Shown piece by piece: positions 10,832 to 20,252 of a stretch of 64,000 nt of DNA. The position numbers and the translations under genes are program-made. Source of the DNA: Blattamonas nauphoetae (lineage: Eukaryota; Preaxostyla; Oxymonadida). Positions within the stretch are counted from its first letter, which is position 1; each line of letters begins with the position of its first letter. The notes under the pieces are model-generated. The model ran no database searches. It saw nothing but the letters and a program-made list of their open reading frames with translations, and was not told the origin of the DNA. The stretch lies in NCBI GenBank assembly GCA_033064195.1, contig JARBJD010000201.1, positions 1-64,000 of the forward strand. Direction: 5' to 3'.

Positions 10832-12567
10832 CAGTCCTTTTCAAAAAGATGTTCAACTGGTTCAAAAATGTGATCAGCTGTTTCAAAAAGATGGCTGATC
10901 GACTCGATACTATCACCCATAATCAGGGGTTTGATTCGTCAGCACATTTTAGTGCATTCGTCGGATCAAATGATCCGACGGGCACTTTTTTGGCGTCAGA
11001 TCATCGCCTATTTGGGAGCTTCGAGTTTTCTTACTTTTTCTCGTTTTCCACACTTTTCAGCTGTTCATTTCACCTCTCAATTGAAAAAAATCACTTTGCT
11101 GTCTTCATAATACAAAAGAAAGGAGTTTGTGTTCGAATTAAAGACACGTTGGGTGAAGTGGACGGATCTGTCCCTTTGTGATCCCGCCACTTTCTGAGAA
11201 ATCATCGATTTCGAAAAGAATTCCCAGTTAATTCTCACAACTTTCGATCATGATATGTTCATCCTACTCTCAAATTGTGTCTATCCCTGTACACATGACT
11301 TTAGTTTTGGAATCAACCCGGACCCATTGGTTCGAAGCAAGTATTGAGAAATTTCTTTTTTCACTTCATTTCAACTTTTTTGTTCGATTAAACACAGTTT
11401 TTGAACAAACAAAGGCGATATAATCATTTTATGAAGTGTCGGATCAAAAGTGGTCCGATCAGTCGGATCCTAATCAGAAGCCTGCCCATAATACTGATTT
11501 TCCTCTCCTGACCACTTTCCACACCTGACTCATCTCTTTTTGTAAATGTAAGCATGAACAGATAGTGGCATGAAAGATGGTCTGTCTTATTTTTCGCGAA
11601 AAATGTGCACATCTTGTCGAGATTTTCTGACCACTTTTTTCATTCCTGTTTTTGTTCTCATTATTCATCTTTCTCTCCCGCAGAACAAAATCCAATTTTA
11701 ACACTACATTTTATTGTGTGTCTAGTGTTTCTGGTATTCCGCCATGCATATTCTCCGAATCGTCGATCGCAATCAATCAGGGTCGACTATTTAGAATGTA
11801 TGCTAGTTTTTGATATTTTCACAACATTCACATTCATAATCTCAGTCCATAGATCTTGGTACGAATTATTATCTGGTAGGAGAAGCAACTATCAGCTCAA
11901 AATCAATCTCGAAACCCTCCATCTGTCTGTCTCTAATCACCGAACAATAATCTGACTGTCACGTGTGTTCTCTCTTATTCTCATCATATTAGGCAGATAT
12001 ATCAATTAGTTCTCGCAAATTGATCAGTTGTTCACAACTTCAAGATCGGAACTGTTCACACCATCAAAACACTGCCAATATCCCTCTGTGGACTTGATCA
12101 CACATTCCAAGTCGATATATTCTTCTCGCTTTCTCTCATATCGCTGTGTGTTGCAGTTTCAATCCATAGTTATGTCACAACGTCCATTTCATCGATCTCA
12201 GAAGGGATATCTGAGAATACGACTGTTACATTGTTCAAAAAGCGGACAGCTCATTAATATTGCGTATTAATCAAGGATTTTGTTCTGCGGGAGAGAAAGA
12301 TGAATAATGAGAACAAAAACAGGAATGAAAAAAGTGGTCAGAAAATCTCGACAAGATGTGCACATTTTTCGCGAAAAATAAGACAGACCATCTTTCATGC
12401 CACTATCTGTTCATGTTTACATTTACAAAAAGAGATGAGTCAGGTGTGGAAAGTGGTCAGGAGAGGAAAATCAGTATTATGGGTGATAGTATCGAGTCGA
12501 TCAGCCATCTTTTTGAAACAGCTGATCACATTTTTGAACCAGTTGAACATCATTTTGAAAAGGACTG
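10832..12567. mobile_element. Tc1/mariner-type MITE with long (about 294 bp) inverted arms
   Basis: Bounded by TA at 10830-10831 and 12568-12569. It begins CAGTCCTTTTCAAAAAGATG and ends with the inverse. The right arm is 12274-12567; the left arm is 10832-10923 plus 11485-11694, split by a hAT-type MITE. Arms are about 98 percent identical by eye, so this is a recent insertion. The unique core (11695-12273) has no convincing gene. Size without the nested MITE is about 1.17 kb. No transposase, so non-autonomous; the superfamily is inferred from the TA duplication and CAGT ends. Confidence 0.75.
10924..11484. mobile_element. hAT-type MITE (561 bp) inside the mariner-type MITE
   Basis: Flanked by an exact 8-bp duplication CCCATAAT at 10916-10923 and 11485-11492; the right arm of the enclosing MITE shows the uninterrupted site. 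Ends are CAGGGGTTTGATT and, read inward from the right, CAGGCTTCTGATT, the CAGG-type short inverted ends seen in hAT elements. Sub-terminal GTCGGATCA and TGATCCGAC motifs occur at both ends. No coding potential worth reporting. Confidence 0.8.
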
Positions 12568-13686
12568 TACATCACCTATAGTTCTCTCTGGAGGGTCGGT
12601 TTTTCGATCACACTTGTGACGACACATTTCCACCAACATTTTGACACTATGGATTTTTTGATCCGATTTTCACTGCAAATCCTTCTTTCTCACGGTCTGA
12701 GTGAGGTGTGCTCAAATTTTGAGGAGATTTTGTCGGATAGTTCTCCCATAAAGTCACTTTTTCATGTTTTCACTTCTCAACTTTTGACCGTTTTTGTCAC
12801 TTCAAAACCGACTGTAGTCCCTTTCATTTCATCACTTTCTCTCCCCATTTCACATTTGATCTCTTCACCATTCCTCTTCATTTTGCTCAATTCACTTCCA
12901 TTTTGTGGGCCGTTCTCACTTCACTAGCACATCATTTTAGTCAACTTTTCATCACTTTTTTCACAAAAACAGAGTAAAAGAAAGCGAAACAACCAACAAT
13001 GAAACGGGCAAGTCTGAAACTGAGAGTGAAAATGACGATCGTGAAAACGGTGTGAAATGTGACACTAATAGTGAAAAGTAGGTCTGTGTTCCGGTTTTTC
13101 TCTCTTAAAAATAACAAAAATGATTCAAAAATGTTCGTGAAATGTTGGATTTTCCGGAAACATACCGAGATATGAAGTGAGCCGTTGAATGGCGGATCTC
13201 TGCAAAAGTCCGGAAAACTCAGTAAACGAGAATTAGTGTGAACTTACAGAGAAAAAGTTACAGAGAAAGAAACATGAATGAAGTGGTTAAAAAGGATAAT
13301 CAATGAGAAAATGAAGACAGAAGTGAGGCCAAAAATGAAAACATAACGAGTGAAAATGAAGTGAAAGTTTTATCAAAACCGAGTGAAACAGAGCTGAAAA
13401 AAGAAGAAAAGGAGAGTGGCATACTCGTTTTTACGTAAATGTACCGAGATCCACGACCGATCCTGAAACCTCGAATAACTCTGCAAAAGTTCGGAAAAAG
13501 TAAAAAACGAAGCATACCACGATGATCCTGAGCACCAGAAGAATCAGAAACGCGACAAATCAGAACAAAACAAGCACTCTTGAGAAATGAGTGATCGAAC
13601 CCATTGATCCTCGTTTCTGATGAAAAATCCAAAACTGAGAAACCAACGAAAGAATTTTCATTCTTGAATTTTTTAATTTGTATTAA

Positions 13687-14716
13687 ATGAATCCAACTGC
13701 GATGTACAACGAAAGACGTCGAGTATGTTCGGAACAAGCATTAATTGAATCAATGAGAGAAGAGAACTGTTCACTAGTCTCTGAGTATGTCAGAAATAAT
13801 GTGCCGGTGACGTATGTTCATGAGGGATTGTCATTTTTTATTTTCAATGAAAGAGCAAACAGAAATGAATCGACAAAAATACAATTCACAAATGATTGAG
13901 AAAATGATTGATCATAATCTCTCGACGACCAACGAGAATTCGGCAGTGATTGAATCACTTCAGAAGACAACAGAAGCACAGCAGACAGCGATATCTTCAA
14001 TCCAAAAAGTGGTGAGCACAAATGGATCAATCACTTGTTCAGCTGGTATTACAACACCAACAATTGGAGGATTGATCAATGTGAATGGAGCGAAGTGGAA
14101 TATCTCAGAGGGATCACTTCCGAAGTATCCTGGCACTTATCCATCATCAACATTTAAGTCTGGCATTTCAATCTCACAATCAATTTCAGAATCTTCAGGA
14201 ATTCAGTTCAATGGTGATGGTATCATTCTGTGGTCTCCCTGTGACAAACCAGCATTGTAGTACTACGATGAGGACACTGGTTCAGGAGTATTTTCAATAT
14301 CTACAACAGGAAGTTTTTCTCAGCTGTCAGACAGAAGAGTGAAAAGAAATATTGAACCGTACCCCGATGTTCTCGAGCAACTGAATAAAGTTGAAATCGT
14401 ACGCTACCAATTCAACACATTCGACTCGAAGATCAGCAAAGTCACAAAACAACTTGAAAATGAGACTGATGAAGAACACTTGAAGAACTGCAAAGAGAAA
14501 TGTGAATGCTTGAAGAAGGAAAGTGAGAAGAAACACATTGGTGTGATTGCACAACAGATCAAAGAAATTTTCCCAGAGGTTGTGAATGATTCAAATCCAG
14601 ATTGTCTTCACGTTGATTATGCAGAACTCTCTTGCTTCTGTCACAAAGCTATTCAGGAGCTGAGTAGCATTGTCGGACATCAACAGACACTCATCAATGA
14701 ACTCATACAAAAATAA
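13687..14716 (+). pseudogene. Fibre-like protein with S74-type chaperone domain, Polinton copy B (broken)
   Basis: Same parts as in copy A: a shared N-terminal module encoded within the terminal repeat (to about 13827), coiled-coil-like region with repeated Gln and Thr (LQKTTEAQQTAISSIQKV), shaft-like stretch with GGLINVNGAKWNISEGSL, then the chaperone-like domain (about 14330-14716) with DRRVKRNI-type entry, a long helix containing EHLKNCKEKCECLKK, GVIAQQIKEIFPEVV and AIQELSSIVGHQQ. The last is the signature of the intramolecular chaperone of endosialidase (S74) family, which self-cleaves after helping fibres trimerise. Broken, about two breaks. Confidence 0.65.
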
Positions 14717-14735
14717 AATTCACTGACAAATACCA

Positions 14736-14765
14736 TGACGTAGTCATTCTAGAAATGCGAAGCAT
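14736..14765. terminator. Twin mini-palindrome at converging gene ends
   Basis: TGACGTAGTCA (14736-14746) and ATGCGAAGCAT (14755-14765) are two small perfect palindromic stems separated by TTCTAGAA. They lie between the ends of the fibre-like gene (+) and the 136-residue gene (-), overlapping the latter's stop. A second copy of the pair is at 15216-15245. Copy A lacks the pair at both corresponding places. Role as transcript-end signal is a guess; it could equally be a tiny mobile repeat. Confidence 0.35.
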
Positions 14766-15175
14766 TAATACTCCAGCATGAGATCAACAAGGAATTCATA
14801 ATACTCTCTGATTATTTTTCCATTGATTGTCTCGGTTGTTTCCATCTCGATTGATTCACCAGAACTGTCTTTGAACCAGATCTTCACAATTGACTGTCGA
14901 GTACTTAGTTCCCACTTCTTTCGCTTCGCAATCTGTTCGTTACAGAAAGCAACAAACGAGTCATTGAATGCATCAGTCTGGATCCAATCACCATGGATTG
15001 TAGTGTGCTGAGGAATGTCTTTTGAGATGACAGTTGAGTTCCCAGTATTCTCTTCTTTCACATGGATGAGTTTGCAGTCAAGAAAGTAGATGTATTTTTG
15101 TTTTCTAGAATTGGTAAAATCAGGAGGGAGTTGAGCAGTGTGAGAATTCTGAATTGAGAAGTATCGCTTCACCAT
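14765..15175 (-). CDS. 136-residue Polinton protein, unknown (copy B)
   Basis: Starts at the ATG of MVKRYFSIQNSHTAQ (15175), preceded on the sense strand by ATTTTATTTTTG. About 90 percent identical to copy A over the whole length, differences being mostly conservative, which suggests selection acted on it while the family was active. No membrane segment or known motif. Neighbours on the same strand are the capsid-like genes. Confidence 0.6.
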   Translation of the reverse strand: MVKRYFSIQNSHTAQLPPDFTNSRKQKYIYFLDCKLIHVKEENTGNSTVISKDIPQHTTIHGDWIQTDAFNDSFVAFCNEQIAKRKKWELSTRQSIVKIWFKDSSGESIEMETTETINGKIIREYYEFLVDLMLEY

Positions 15176-15215
15176 TTCTGTTTTCAACAAAAATAAAATA
15201 TTCAATTTAGTACTA

Positions 15216-15245
15216 TGACTCTGTCATTCTAGAAATGCTATGCAT
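15216..15245. terminator. Second twin mini-palindrome, at the end of capsid-like gene 1
   Basis: TGACTCTGTCA (15216-15226), then TTCTAGAA, then ATGCTATGCAT (15235-15245). Loop bases differ from the first copy while both stems are kept (TGAC/GTCA and ATGC/GCAT), which favours a hairpin function or a structured repeat. It overlaps the stop codon region of the gene at 15245-16938. Confidence 0.35.
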
Positions 15246-16938
15246 TAATATCCTCTCTTCACTTCTTCATATGCTTCCTGGAGTCGACGATCAATGACAT
15301 ATCGCACTCTGGGTTGTCCATTCTCAATCCAGAACAGCCAGTATGTAGCCTGATGCAATGCCAATATTGGTGGAGGAGGTCCTTCTGGAGTTGAAGTGAA
15401 ATATGGATCGAGTTCACCCTGATTGATCGGTGTTCCTCTGAAGACAATATTCACTGATTCTGCTGTTGAAATACCTTCTTCTCCACCAGCAATTTCACTT
15501 CGATCAGTTGGAACCATGAACGTGAAACTAGTAGCATCCGTTCCTGCTCTGGTTCTCTTGAACTCCTTTCCAAAACAGGTAGAATTGCGTGACATACAGA
15601 TTGAATTCTCAAACTCTTCCGTCGCGGAACAACCGATAAAATCACCATTCACCATCATCATTTGATAGAACTCTGGCGAGAGTGTTGACATCGGGAAATT
15701 GGGAAAGTTGGATCCAAGCATTTCGAATAAGCCAACATAATGAGGATTTCTGAAGACTGTACATTCGTTTGGTCGTTCTGGGAATAAGCACATAAGATTC
15801 ATGAGATTGTTGAGCTTGATACTGATGTTTGATCTCACTCCCATTGCTGTTGCTTGTGATTGAAATGATTGAGTGTCAATTCTTTCAGCTTTCAGGACAT
15901 ACAGAGTCTTTGAATATGTGTTGAAGAGAGACTGCTTCGTTGCATCAGTGATTTGATATCCGGAACAAATCGAAGACACTGTATCTATCGAAGATGAAAG
16001 AACAGTGGCTGTGAAGGATTTGGTTTTGATATATGAAATGTAAAATGAATTCACAGAAGGCATTATATTGTCATCGAATTGAAGTATTGGATTACCAATT
16101 TGTGTAAATTCCTGTGTCAAATTCGAGTATTCTCCATCGAACATGAGACTCATTTGCCCTTCTGGTGCGAGACGAGGCTCGTCTTTATCTGGATATCGAT
16201 CTTTCATCATCTCAAGTGTTTTTCTTGCAACAGTTGAAGTTCGAATGGGACAATACACTAGTGAATCAGTGGTCAAATGAAATCTCAAACGTACATTTCC
16301 GAAGATCGAATTTGGATACTGATCAAACGTACTCAGTGGAAGGAGATTCACAAACGGAATAACCAGTGGAATCGTTGCAGTGTATGGTTTTTTCTGCCCA
16401 TTGAGTGTTGGAACATAGTAGAATCCACACACACTTGGATCCATTCTCTGAACATTTTCAAAAGACTATAGCAATGCTTCATATTGTTTTTCTCTTCATA
16501 CGACTTGAAAGTGTGATACAGAAATGATTCGTGAACATGATTATTCTGGAGTGAATTGTCAATAATGTTGCCTTTACTGTCAACCAGTCTCATGTCTCGA
16601 ATGGCATCTGATGATGATTTGTAACCGTAGAACATTCCGTACAATCCAGCTGACTCTGAAGCATCTGCATCTGATGGATATGTATATGGAACAGTAATCG
16701 TTAGATCAATTCGCAAATGACTTTTCGAAAACTCAGTCACATCATGTCCGTCATAGCACAGTGGAACTTCAATCTCATCTCCAATTCTGCATGGCATGGG
16801 AGGATTGGTAGGATGCACTTCTTGGATGGAGTAGATGTGTGGCTCGGAATCCCACTGTTTTGGCATGTACGATTGCACTTCGATTTGCTCAATTAATGTC
16901 GATGTTGGTTTGGATTGATTTGATCTGAAACTTCTCAT
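15245..16938 (-). pseudogene. Capsid-like protein 1, Polinton copy B (broken)
   Basis: Starts MRSFRSNQSKPTSTLIEQIE at 16938 after the AT-rich motif and ends QEAYEEVKRGY. Reads as two beta-rich halves: the first contains EVPLCYDGHDVTEFSKSHLRIDLTI-type strands, the second contains PLVIPFVNLLPLS and FGNVRLRFHLTTDSLVYCPI, a pattern shared with capsid-like protein 2 (FGDLKLSVHINEDAFVCCPV). Near the end both proteins have Pro-Ile-Leu-Ala, a Trp-rich strand and NG-P-V-Y. The length (about 560 residues) fits Polinton double-jelly-roll major capsid proteins. Whether this or its paralogue is the major protein cannot be told here. One or two breaks. Confidence 0.5.
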
Positions 16939-16944
16939 TTATAG

Positions 16945-16957
16945 AAAAATAAAAAAT
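16945..16957 (-). promoter_or_regulatory. AT-rich start-proximal motif (TATTTTTTATTTTT) before capsid-like gene 1
   Basis: On the sense strand ATTTTTTATTTTT ends 6 nt before the ATG. Nearly the same string stands before most genes of both Polinton copies. It probably marks the core promoter or transcript start of the element's genes. Confidence 0.45.
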
Positions 16958-16986
16958 ACAATATCAATAATTTCTTTTCCTGTTTT

Positions 16987-17022
16987 GTCTCGCCAGAGGC
17001 TTCGAACCCCCGATGAGAGTCT
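16987..17022. repeat. Mini-insertion with GGCTTCGAA core (36 bp)
   Basis: TGTCTCGCCAGAGGCTTCGA and its continuation to GAGAGTCTC lie just past the end of capsid-like gene 2. The corresponding place in copy A (about 3530) lacks it. Its inverse contains GGTTCGAAGCC, close to a tRNA T-arm/B-box. One of a small family, see findings. Confidence 0.6.
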
Positions 17023-18900
17023 CTACATGATTCCCAAATCTTTATGCAATGATTTCAATGTGTGATTCGGATAGTACTCAACTTTTGGTTCGCCATTGCT
17101 GTATCGTAAGACCCACCACGTGGTAGCAGTTGTGGCTAGAATCGGTGCTGGAGGATGCGTAGATGTTGTCATCATACCATCTCTTTCAGGAATTTTGTGA
17201 CTTGGATCAAGAACATTATAGTACGTGTCAATCACTCCTTGATAAATTGGCTGAGATCTCAAAGTGACTGGAACATTCTGACCTCTGGAACTGATCGAAT
17301 CATTACAGTTTGTTGGGCAACCACTTCTCTGGGTTGAGAAGCATAAAAGAAAATCAGAATTGTCATGAATTGGTCGTACTCTTGTCATTGTCTCATTGGG
17401 ATAATTCTGATCACCAGTGAGTTTCTCTTCAACGAGAGAATCTGTAGGTGATCGCTCCAAATCATCTGGAACAGTAAGGTATGAATCAAGGTTGAGAGTT
17501 GATAATGCGAACTGATAGAAACGAGCTCCAATAGTTGTTGTCGGTTGTTCTGGATAGTATTTGTTGAGGAGATTCACTTGGATATTCTTCTGCATTGGAT
17601 TGTGGAAACATGTGACTTCATTTTCGTAGTGACGGAAGAGTAACATAATATCCTTGGCATTCACAACAACCATTTGCTGAGTACAATCAATTCCTGATGG
17701 AGTCGGTGTTTTCTGAAATGGATAGAATGAGATCTTTTCAGCTGGTATTGTTCCGGGACGATTCTGATACATCTTCTTCAGATTCTCTTTCGCAATTGCC
17801 TTCATTTTGTATCCAGAACTCATGCAATACACGTCATCAATGCGATAATCCATAATGTTGAGAGAAATGTATTGTTCATCAGGGGAAGGTTCCGAGGTAA
17901 TACCAGTCGGATGTGTATATACACAATCTTGTTTTACTGCCATGATCTTAAATGATTGACCGATTTGAACGAAGTTCTTTGTACATGGGGGGACGAGATA
18001 TGGAAGGAAGGTTGGACGATCACGAATACAATAGACAATTGAACTTCGGATGGGTGGTAACTGTGTTGTGTGGTCACTGATCAATTTCGAGAGTGTATTT
18101 TTCAAAGTCAGTTCAGGATTTACAGGACAACAAACGAATGCATCTTCATTGATGTGCACACTCAATTTCAGATCTCCAAAGAGACACCGAGGATAGTCAG
18201 TCATTCCTGAGAATATGAGAAGATCTTCAAGATTAATAGACACACGAATTGGCACATCGATAGTGTCTTGAAACACTCCTGTTCCAGATGTTGTTGTGAA
18301 GTCTGATAATGGAATATAAACACCAGCGACTGATTCGTCATGATTCCAGGCATTTTGCCAAGGTGTGTGACAATGTTTTCGATTCTCTAATTGACTCTTT
18401 GGTTTTATCATGTTGTATATGTGAGACTTCATTGATACATCATTGTTTGTTGTGCTGATGATTCTCTGATTGTTGTGAAGTACAGTAAGGTCACGAAAGA
18501 TTGATGCCGAATGTTTGAGTCCAACGAATATGAATATCCTCTCATTCATGTACGAGCCAATTTTACCTGCAGTTTGTTTCCAGTTGTTGACTTTCAGAGT
18601 TGCTGTCATCGTGAACGTAATGAAGGAATCATCGATTTGACAGATGTCTTGATTACCAGTCAATGGAATGATTATTTCCTGTCCTTTATAGAAGCGTGAG
18701 TTCTCTGATGGTTTCAATTCCTGTATCGAAGTACTGTGAGCTCCATCGTTCATGAGGTAATTAATGTGATGTTCGGACATCAGTTGTTGTTGTATTTGAC
18801 CCATGTCATCTCTTGTGTATTCTATCCTTCCAGTGGTATTTCCAGTCAATGATGATGCTCCAGTTCTTTTGTTTGTCAGATGTGTTATATGTGAGTTCAT
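17023..18900 (-). CDS. Capsid-like protein 2 (about 625 residues), Polinton copy B
   Basis: The ATG at 18900 (MNSHITHLTNKRTGASSLTG) follows an AT-rich motif and is the start used here. The frame is also open upstream into the small amphipathic gene. The protein has the same two-half beta-rich layout and the same C-terminal signature as capsid-like protein 1 (PAPILATTATTWWVLRYSNG then EVEYY-like strand), so the two genes are paralogues. A double-jelly-roll capsid or a capsid vertex protein is the best reading. This frame looks whole. Confidence 0.55.
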   Translation of the reverse strand: MNSHITHLTNKRTGASSLTGNTTGRIEYTRDDMGQIQQQLMSEHHINYLMNDGAHSTSIQELKPSENSRFYKGQEIIIPLTGNQDICQIDDSFITFTMTATLKVNNWKQTAGKIGSYMNERIFIFVGLKHSASIFRDLTVLHNNQRIISTTNNDVSMKSHIYNMIKPKSQLENRKHCHTPWQNAWNHDESVAGVYIPLSDFTTTSGTGVFQDTIDVPIRVSINLEDLLIFSGMTDYPRCLFGDLKLSVHINEDAFVCCPVNPELTLKNTLSKLISDHTTQLPPIRSSIVYCIRDRPTFLPYLVPPCTKNFVQIGQSFKIMAVKQDCVYTHPTGITSEPSPDEQYISLNIMDYRIDDVYCMSSGYKMKAIAKENLKKMYQNRPGTIPAEKISFYPFQKTPTPSGIDCTQQMVVVNAKDIMLLFRHYENEVTCFHNPMQKNIQVNLLNKYYPEQPTTTIGARFYQFALSTLNLDSYLTVPDDLERSPTDSLVEEKLTGDQNYPNETMTRVRPIHDNSDFLLCFSTQRSGCPTNCNDSISSRGQNVPVTLRSQPIYQGVIDTYYNVLDPSHKIPERDGMMTTSTHPPAPILATTATTWWVLRYSNGEPKVEYYPNHTLKSLHKDLGIM

Positions 18901-19236
18901 TTTATCAAAAGAAAAAACATAATTGTTACTTTCATTTACTTTTTCTTTTTTATGTTTCTTCGCTTTTGGTTTCAGCTTTTCTTCCAGTTTCAGTATTTCT
19001 CCTCTGAGCTTGTTCGCTACTGCAGTGTTTCCTTCATTGATCGCTTGCTCGTATTGTGCCATCTTTTCTGCATGGATTTGCTGATCCGATTTCACATCTG
19101 GAATCATCTCAACTCCAGTCTGTGCAAACTTCGAAATCAATGGTCCAACGAAGGGAATGAGATTCAGAAATGGAGCTCCAACTCTGAGAATGTTTTTGCC
19201 AACTGCTGCTAATTTTGATAACCAACCTGGTGTCAT
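18901..19236 (-). CDS. Small amphipathic/hydrophobic particle protein (copy B)
   Basis: Starts MTPGWLSKLAAVGKNILRVG at 19236 after TTTTTTATTGTCCTAAA. Same protein as 5405-5740 in copy A, nearly identical at the nucleotide level. In this copy its frame runs on into capsid-like protein 2, whereas in copy A the two are separate overlapping genes; I treat them as two genes because each has its own start motif. Confidence 0.5.
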
Positions 19237-19274
19237 TTTAGGACAATAAAAAATATTCGAATACAAGTGAATGT

Positions 19275-19364
19275 TTATCCTTTGAATTGAATTTTGGAAT
19301 TAGAGGAGAGTGGCATATCATCATTGGAGTATCGTCCATTTCGTGGAGGTTCGTACTCGATCAT
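19275..19364 (-). CDS. 29-residue conserved ORF (copy B)
   Basis: Identical to the ORF at 5779-5868 in copy A, with the same TAGATG junction to the upstream 72-residue gene, which would allow translation by reinitiation. Contains EPPRNGRY. Unknown function; may be chance. Confidence 0.4.
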   Translation of the reverse strand: MIEYEPPRNGRYSNDDMPLSSNSKIQFKG

Positions 19365-19583
19365 CTACGGTTTTTGTTGACGATTGATCGCCTTATTTTG
19401 TTGATAAACGTCCACCATTCCTCCTAATCCATTGAGTATTCCACCTGCTGTTTGTCCAAATTTACTGTTCGTTTGAGAGAGCAATCCACCACCGACTTGA
19501 AGCAATGTTGGAGCTAGAGGTTTGATGAATTGAAAGAATTGCTTGCCGATATATTGGAGTTTGTTGAAACTTCCTGGTGCCAT
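19365..19583 (-). CDS. 72-residue Gly-rich hydrophobic protein (copy B)
   Basis: Three residue differences near the N-terminus from copy A, otherwise the same: basic start, Gly-rich hydrophobic middle, Gln/Asn-rich tail. The sense strand before it reads ATTTTTTATTTTTACATAAATG. Possibly a small membrane-active or vertex protein. Confidence 0.6.
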   Translation of the reverse strand: MAPGSFNKLQYIGKQFFQFIKPLAPTLLQVGGGLLSQTNSKFGQTAGGILNGLGGMVDVYQQNKAINRQQKP

Positions 19584-19589
19584 TTATGT

Positions 19590-19602
19590 AAAAATAAAAA
19601 AT
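19590..19602 (-). promoter_or_regulatory. AT-rich start-proximal motif before the 72-residue gene
   Basis: Sense strand ATTTTTTATTTTT, 6-7 nt before the ATG; same string and spacing as at 16945-16957. Confidence 0.45.
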
Positions 19603-19618
19603 ACAATTCATTAATAAT

Positions 19619-20212
19619 CTATCTCGGGATTGCCTTTGTCAGAGAAATGCCATAATTGAGAATAGTGTTGTATGCTTCGTTGTAGGCGATACTCATGTCT
19701 TTTCCTCCAACAAGGATCTTGAATATTGTTCGAAAGATTGGGAGTTTATTCAGACATAAACACTTATCAGACAGATCATCCAATTCGATCACCACATCAT
19801 TGATTCCAGTGAGAGTCGCAATCAGAGCACATAAATCACTTTGGTTGGTGATCAGTTTCTTCGATGGTTCAATCAGGTTATTCAGTAGTTTCTTTTCGCA
19901 GGCGAATGCATTCTTGTACACTAACAGTAGTTGATCTTTGAATGCTGAAATGTTCGAGGTGTATTCTCTCAGTGGAATAGAACGACTTTGAATTGGAGCT
20001 GATGGATATGTCTCCAATGGTGGATCATAAGCACCTCGTTCATTGGATACCACAGGTTCAGAGCATACTCTTTCCATCTCCATCTTCGATCCTCTATTAT
20101 CTACACCAGCTTTGCTCCTATCCTCGATGATGACATTGTTGGTGATTGATGTTGGTACTGAAGAAGAACTTGTGTGTTTTGTAAATTGACAACTTAGAAT
20201 TGGTTGCATCAC
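19619..20212 (-). CDS. 197-residue Polinton protein, unknown (copy B)
   Basis: Starts near MQPILSCQFTKHTSSSSVPT; the first third is Ser/Thr-rich and probably disordered, the last two thirds are helical (YKNAFACEKKLLNNLIEPSKKL, IGGKDMSIAYNEAYNTILNYG-like). No signal peptide or motif recognised. Immediately downstream of the 320-residue gene with about 40 bp between them, so co-regulated particle gene is likely. The frame looks whole. Confidence 0.6.
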   Translation of the reverse strand: MMQPILSCQFTKHTSSSSVPTSITNNVIIEDRSKAGVDNRGSKMEMERVCSEPVVSNERGAYDPPLETYPSAPIQSRSIPLREYTSNISAFKDQLLLVYKNAFACEKKLLNNLIEPSKKLITNQSDLCALIATLTGINDVVIELDDLSDKCLCLNKLPIFRTIFKILVGGKDMSIAYNEAYNTILNYGISLTKAIPR

Positions 20213-20252
20213 TTTCTATAAAAATAAAAAATATATATTAATGTTTTTAAAT

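Larger units (their letters stand above)
10015..13827. repeat. Left terminal inverted repeat of Polinton copy B (about 2.1 kb plus nested MITEs)
   Basis: Inverse of 32361-34458. After subtracting the mariner-type MITE and its TA it is about 2,075 bp, against 2,098 bp on the right. The outer 150 bp are almost identical to the right repeat, the next few hundred bases differ at about one in ten positions, and a middle section around 10480-10820 hardly matches. The 12570-13080 section resembles the right repeat of copy A more than its own partner. The inner edge (TTCATGAGGGA) lies inside the fibre-like coding region. No other gene is seen in it. Confidence 0.85.

Noticed and set aside
17023-19236. 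A single 738-residue fusion of the amphipathic protein and capsid-like protein 2
   Set aside because: Each part has its own start motif and the two are separate genes in the other copy, so I keep them as two genes.
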